Positions 60,897 to 64,000 of a stretch of DNA of 64,000 nucleotides are shown in pieces (within the stretch, counting starts at the first letter, position 1; each line of letters starts with the position of its first letter). Source of the DNA: Pseudohaliea rubra DSM 19751 (GTDB lineage: Bacteria > Pseudomonadota > Gammaproteobacteria > Pseudomonadales > Halieaceae); assembly GCF_000764025.1 (NCBI RefSeq), contig NZ_KN234748.1, positions 60,999-124,998 on the forward strand. The letters run 5' to 3'. The translations under genes and the position numbers were made by a program. The notes under the pieces were generated by a model that did not search any database, was not told where the DNA came from, and saw nothing but the letters and a program-made list of their open reading frames with translations.

Positions 60897-63578
60897 ATGC
60901 GCGATGCGCAGCCCCGCTCGATCCGGCTCGCCGACTACCGGCCGCCGATGTTTCTTATTCCGCGGACGGCTCTGCACTTCGAGCTCTACGAGGACTTCAC
61001 GCTGGTACACGCGACCCTCGGGCTGGTGCGCAATCCGGCCAGTGACGAGCGCGGGCCGCTGCGCCTGGCCGGCGAAGGGCTCGAGCTGCGCGAACTCCTG
61101 ATCGACGGCGAGGCGCCGGTCGCCAGCCGCTGGCGCTGCGACGCAGAGGGGCTGGAGCTCGACGATCCGCCGGAGGCTTTCGAACTGTGCACGACCGTGC
61201 GCATCGATCCGCGCGCGAACACGGCGCTGGAGGGGCTGTACCTGTCCCGGGGGATGTTCTGTACGCAGTGTGAAGCCGAGGGTTTCCGGCGCATCAGCTA
61301 TTTTCTCGACCGGCCGGACGTGATGTCGGTGTACTCGGTCACCATCGACGCAGACCGCCGGCGCTATCCGGTGCTTCTGTCCAACGGCAACAGGACGTCG
61401 CAGCGGGCACTCGACGACGGCCGCCACCGGGTGGTCTGGGAGGACCCTTTTCCGAAGCCGAGCTACCTGTTCGCCCTGGTCGCCGGTGACCTCGCCTGTA
61501 TCGAGGATCGATTCCGCACCCGTGGCGGTCGCGATGTCGCCCTGCGCATTTACGTTGAAGAAAAGGACCTCGCCAAGGGTGACCACGCCATGGCGTCCCT
61601 GAAGCATGCCATGCGCTGGGATGAGGAGCGCTATGGGCGGGAATACGACCTCGATGTCTTCAACATCGTCGCTGTGGATGACTTCAATATGGGGGCCATG
61701 GAGAACAAGGGCCTCAATATCTTCAACACGAGCTGCGTGCTTGCCTGCCCGGCGACCACCACCGACGCCGGCTTTCAGCGGGTTGAGGCCATCGTCGCCC
61801 ACGAGTACTTCCACAACTGGTCCGGCAACCGGGTCACCTGCCGGGACTGGTTCCAGCTCAGCCTCAAGGAGGGTTTCACGGTCTTTCGCGACGCGGAGTT
61901 CTCCGCCGACCTGGGCTCGCGGGATCTGAAGCGCATCGAGGATGCGACGCTGTTGCGCACCGCCCAGTTTGCCGAAGACGCCGGCCCGCTGGCGCACCCG
62001 GTGCGCCCGGACAGCTATATCGAGATCAACAACTTCTACACGCTCACGGTTTATGAGAAGGGCGCTGAGGTGGTGCGCATGCTGCACACGCTTCTCGGTG
62101 AGGAGGGCTTCCGCGCAGGCAGCGATCTCTACTTCGAGCGCCACGACGGCCAGGCGGTGACCTGTGATGATTTTATTGCAGCCATGGCGGATGCCAACGA
62201 CACCGACCTGGGCACCTTCAAGCGCTGGTACGGTCAGGCCGGTACGCCCGAGCTGACAGTCGAGGACGCCTGGGACAAAGACTCCGGCGCCTACACGCTC
62301 ACGGTGCGCCAGCAGACGCCGGCGACGCCCGGACAGCCCGGGAAAGCACCCCTGGTCATCCCGTTGGCCCTCGGGCTTCTGGGCGATGCGGGGAATCTGC
62401 GTCTTACCCTCGAAGGGGAGACGCCGGACGGTGAGCAGGCGGACAACACGCATCGCGTGCTGGTGCTCGAAGAGCCGGAGCAGTCCTTCACGTTCACCGG
62501 CTTGCCGGAGCGTCCTGTGCCGGCGTTGCTGCGCGGCTTCTCTGCGCCGGTGCGCCTGAGCTATCCCTACCGTCGCGAGCAGCTGCGCACACTGATGACG
62601 CGGGACGACGACGGGTTTGTCCGCTGGGACGCGGGGCAGCAGCTTATGGTGGCAGCCCTGGGTGATGTGCAGGCGGCCCGGGCCGCCGGGACCACGCCGG
62701 CCCTTGACCCGCTGCTGGCGGAGGCCTGTGCCGCACTCCTGGATCCGGCGACCCCCGACCCCGCGGTAGCCGCGGCGATGCTGGCGCTCCCGGGGGAAAG
62801 CACTCTGGTGGAGCTCGCTGCCCATGCGGGCGGTGCCGATATCGACGCCATCCACGACGCGCGCGAGTGGCTGCGCGCGGCCCTGGGAGAGGCGCTGGAG
62901 GACGTTTTGGTCCGCTGCGTGCGCCGGCATCCGCCGGCCGCTGCTTACGCGCCGGTGGGGGAACAGATCGGCCCCCGGAGCCTGCGCAATACCTGCCTCG
63001 GCTACCTGGCCACGCGCGGCGACACGGGCCTCGTCCTGGCCCGGGCGCAGCTCGCGGAGGCCGACAATCTTACCGATCGGCTCGCCGCGCTGCGGGTCCT
63101 CGCTCAGGCTGGCGATGCGACGGAGCGCGAGACGGCGCTGGAAGGTTTCTATGCAGCCTGGCAGCACGAGGCACTGGTGGTGAACCACTGGCTGCAGCTG
63201 CAGGCGACCCTGGATCTGCCGGACGCCGTGGAGCGCGTGACGGCGCTCATGGAGCATCCGGCCTTCGACCTCGGCAATCCGAACAAGGTACGGTCCCTGG
63301 TGGGCGCCTTTGCCGGCGCCAACCTGGTCCACTTCCATCGCGCTGACGGCGCGGGCTACGGGCTCCTCGGTGGCGTGGTGGAAGCGCTGAATGCGCGCAA
63401 CCCGCAGATTGCCGCAAGGCTCCTCACGCCGCTGACCAAGTGGCGCACGGTACCGGTACGGGTCGAGGCCATGCGCGCCGAGCTGTCGCGGCTCGCTGCG
63501 CTGCCGGCCCTGTCACCCGATGTCTATGAAGTGGTGAGCAAAAGCCTGGAGAGTCAGGAGCCTCAGCCGGTCGGGTAG
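60897..63578 (+). CDS. pepN: Aminopeptidase N
   Basis: 893 aa M1 metallo-aminopeptidase, near the 870 aa of E. coli PepN. Exopeptidase motif GAMENKGLN (about 266-274) and zinc motif HEYFHNW (His302, Glu303, His306) with Glu325 in LKEGFTVFRD complete HExxH-18-E. The four-domain layout ends in the helical C-terminal domain (RNTCLGYL, LRNTCL region). An ATG at 60897 follows GGAGG (60885-60889); a TTG two codons upstream is less likely. Cytoplasmic, removes N-terminal residues from peptides. Confidence 0.97.
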   Translation: MRDAQPRSIRLADYRPPMFLIPRTALHFELYEDFTLVHATLGLVRNPASDERGPLRLAGEGLELRELLIDGEAPVASRWRCDAEGLELDDPPEAFELCTTVRIDPRANTALEGLYLSRGMFCTQCEAEGFRRISYFLDRPDVMSVYSVTIDADRRRYPVLLSNGNRTSQRALDDGRHRVVWEDPFPKPSYLFALVAGDLACIEDRFRTRGGRDVALRIYVEEKDLAKGDHAMASLKHAMRWDEERYGREYDLDVFNIVAVDDFNMGAMENKGLNIFNTSCVLACPATTTDAGFQRVEAIVAHEYFHNWSGNRVTCRDWFQLSLKEGFTVFRDAEFSADLGSRDLKRIEDATLLRTAQFAEDAGPLAHPVRPDSYIEINNFYTLTVYEKGAEVVRMLHTLLGEEGFRAGSDLYFERHDGQAVTCDDFIAAMADANDTDLGTFKRWYGQAGTPELTVEDAWDKDSGAYTLTVRQQTPATPGQPGKAPLVIPLALGLLGDAGNLRLTLEGETPDGEQADNTHRVLVLEEPEQSFTFTGLPERPVPALLRGFSAPVRLSYPYRREQLRTLMTRDDDGFVRWDAGQQLMVAALGDVQAARAAGTTPALDPLLAEACAALLDPATPDPAVAAAMLALPGESTLVELAAHAGGADIDAIHDAREWLRAALGEALEDVLVRCVRRHPPAAAYAPVGEQIGPRSLRNTCLGYLATRGDTGLVLARAQLAEADNLTDRLAALRVLAQAGDATERETALEGFYAAWQHEALVVNHWLQLQATLDLPDAVERVTALMEHPAFDLGNPNKVRSLVGAFAGANLVHFHRADGAGYGLLGGVVEALNARNPQIAARLLTPLTKWRTVPVRVEAMRAELSRLAALPALSPDVYEVVSKSLESQEPQPVG

Positions 63579-64000
63579 AGTGGCGGCAAGGCGCTGTCCT
63601 CGTCGGCGGTGCCGCTTCCCGCACCGTGACGTCGCCGGGTCATCCGGGCGGCTGCATCGAGCGCCGCCGGGTCCCAGAGGTCGGCGCCCCGGCCGTAGAG
63701 CGCTGCATCCAGGGCTGCCAGTGCGGCGGCCAGCTCCTCGCCCCCCAGCGCTCGCGCCTGCGCCAGCAGCGCGCTGTTTTTTTGTGCCCCGGGCAAGGTC
63801 CGCAGCCACACGGCGAGCTGACGACGGCTCGCGGCCGGATCTCCCCCGGCGAGGGCGCTGCGCAGGGCCTTCCAGGCCCGGGGCTCCCCGACATCGGCTA
63901 CGGCGGGCAGCTCCGGGGGGGAGCGCGCCAGTCTGCGGCTTCGCCACCAGAGGACCCCGGTGAGCAGCCAGCCCGCCGCGCAGGCCCCGGCGATCCAGCG
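63563..64000 (-). CDS. BatD-like protein, C-terminal part (runs off the window)
   Basis: The last 145 codons of a gene continuing past the right edge. From 64000 the frame reads RWIAGACAAGWLLTGVLWWRSRRL, a transmembrane helix with a basic stop-transfer end, then a soluble tail with AWKALRSALAGGDPAASRRQLAVWLRTLPGAQKN, LGGEELAAALAALDAALYGRGADLWDPAALDAAARM. This helix-plus-helical-tail matches the C-terminus of BatD (oxygen-tolerance/Bat operon) proteins, which span the inner membrane and work with BatA-type VWA proteins. The start lies outside. Convergent with pepN, with overlapping ends. Confidence 0.72.
   Translation of the reverse strand, partial: RWIAGACAAGWLLTGVLWWRSRRLARSPPELPAVADVGEPRAWKALRSALAGGDPAASRRQLAVWLRTLPGAQKNSALLAQARALGGEELAAALAALDAALYGRGADLWDPAALDAAARMTRRRHGAGSGTADEDSALPPLYPTG

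Noticed and set aside
60861..63338. 825-codon minus-strand open frame opposite pepN
   Set aside because: Antisense shadow; composition is His/Arg/Gly-rich and the pepN zinc motif is on the + strand.

Overview
This 64 kb window is GC-rich chromosomal DNA from a gammaproteobacterium. The evidence is the gene set: MnmC fusion, HrpA, MlaA, FabY, HsbR/HsbA-like partner switch, RibBX-type riboflavin protein, YeaC/DUF1315, DUF2797, ArfB and CPxCG protein. The mix resembles Pseudomonas-related and marine OM60/Halieaceae-type genomes, but the sequence alone does not fix the genus. About 56 protein-coding genes, two gene remnants, three tRNA genes and one decayed insertion-sequence end are supported. 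There is no CRISPR array, prophage or rRNA operon.

Layout. 0.1-2.3 kb (+): an outer-membrane barrel-like protein, a Sec-exported small peptide with a leader-like ELxxxRG motif, a small membrane protein and an exported C39-type cysteine protease, which together look like a peptide export/processing locus. 2.3-8.1 kb (-): PreP-like M16 protease, glutaminyl cyclotransferase and MnmC. 8.2-15.2 kb (+): unknown protein, HrpA, MlaA and an RR-PP2C/STAS pair. 15.2-18.2 kb (-): TerB, transaldolase, DusA and exported MsrA. 18.4-26.1 kb: kynureninase, ABM protein, GntP permease (-), GltX, GST-like protein, L-serine deaminase and TRIC-family protein, followed by a broken Na/Pi cotransporter gene. 26.5-28.2 kb (-): DUF4345 protein and APC permease. 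28.3-30.4 kb (+): tRNA-Ala, an IS-end remnant, ArfB, CPxCG protein and an NDH-2-like oxidoreductase.

30.6-45.4 kb holds a c-di-GMP phosphodiesterase, a TM2-like protein, an SDR, divergent IlvB-like and IlvD enzymes, PurK-PurE, acyl-CoA synthetase, gamma-glutamyltransferase, RibBX, thiolase and a GlxA-type regulator. 45.5-52.3 kb holds FabY, FkbM methyltransferase, nitroreductase, dienoyl-CoA isomerase-like crotonase, a lipoprotein, a YbfF-like hydrolase, DUF3301 and LysE. Next is a roughly 320 bp AT-rich gene-free stretch with three DnaA-box matches. QueD, tRNA-Val, tRNA-Asp and an ISL3-type transposase remnant follow. 53.8-56.1 kb is a compact operon of a duplicated DUF1538 transporter, a PII-like protein and a CBS protein. 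56.2-64 kb holds a sulfotransferase-like protein, LipA, NadK, rhomboid protease, YeaC, DUF2797, PepN and the C-terminus of a BatD-like protein running off the edge.

Most of the window is housekeeping metabolism in short operons with 1-8 nt overlaps. The stretches most worth a second look are the C39/peptide locus at the left edge, the DUF1538-PII-CBS operon, the degenerate receiver of the HsbR-like phosphatase, the DnaA-box island and the IS ends parked next to tRNA genes.
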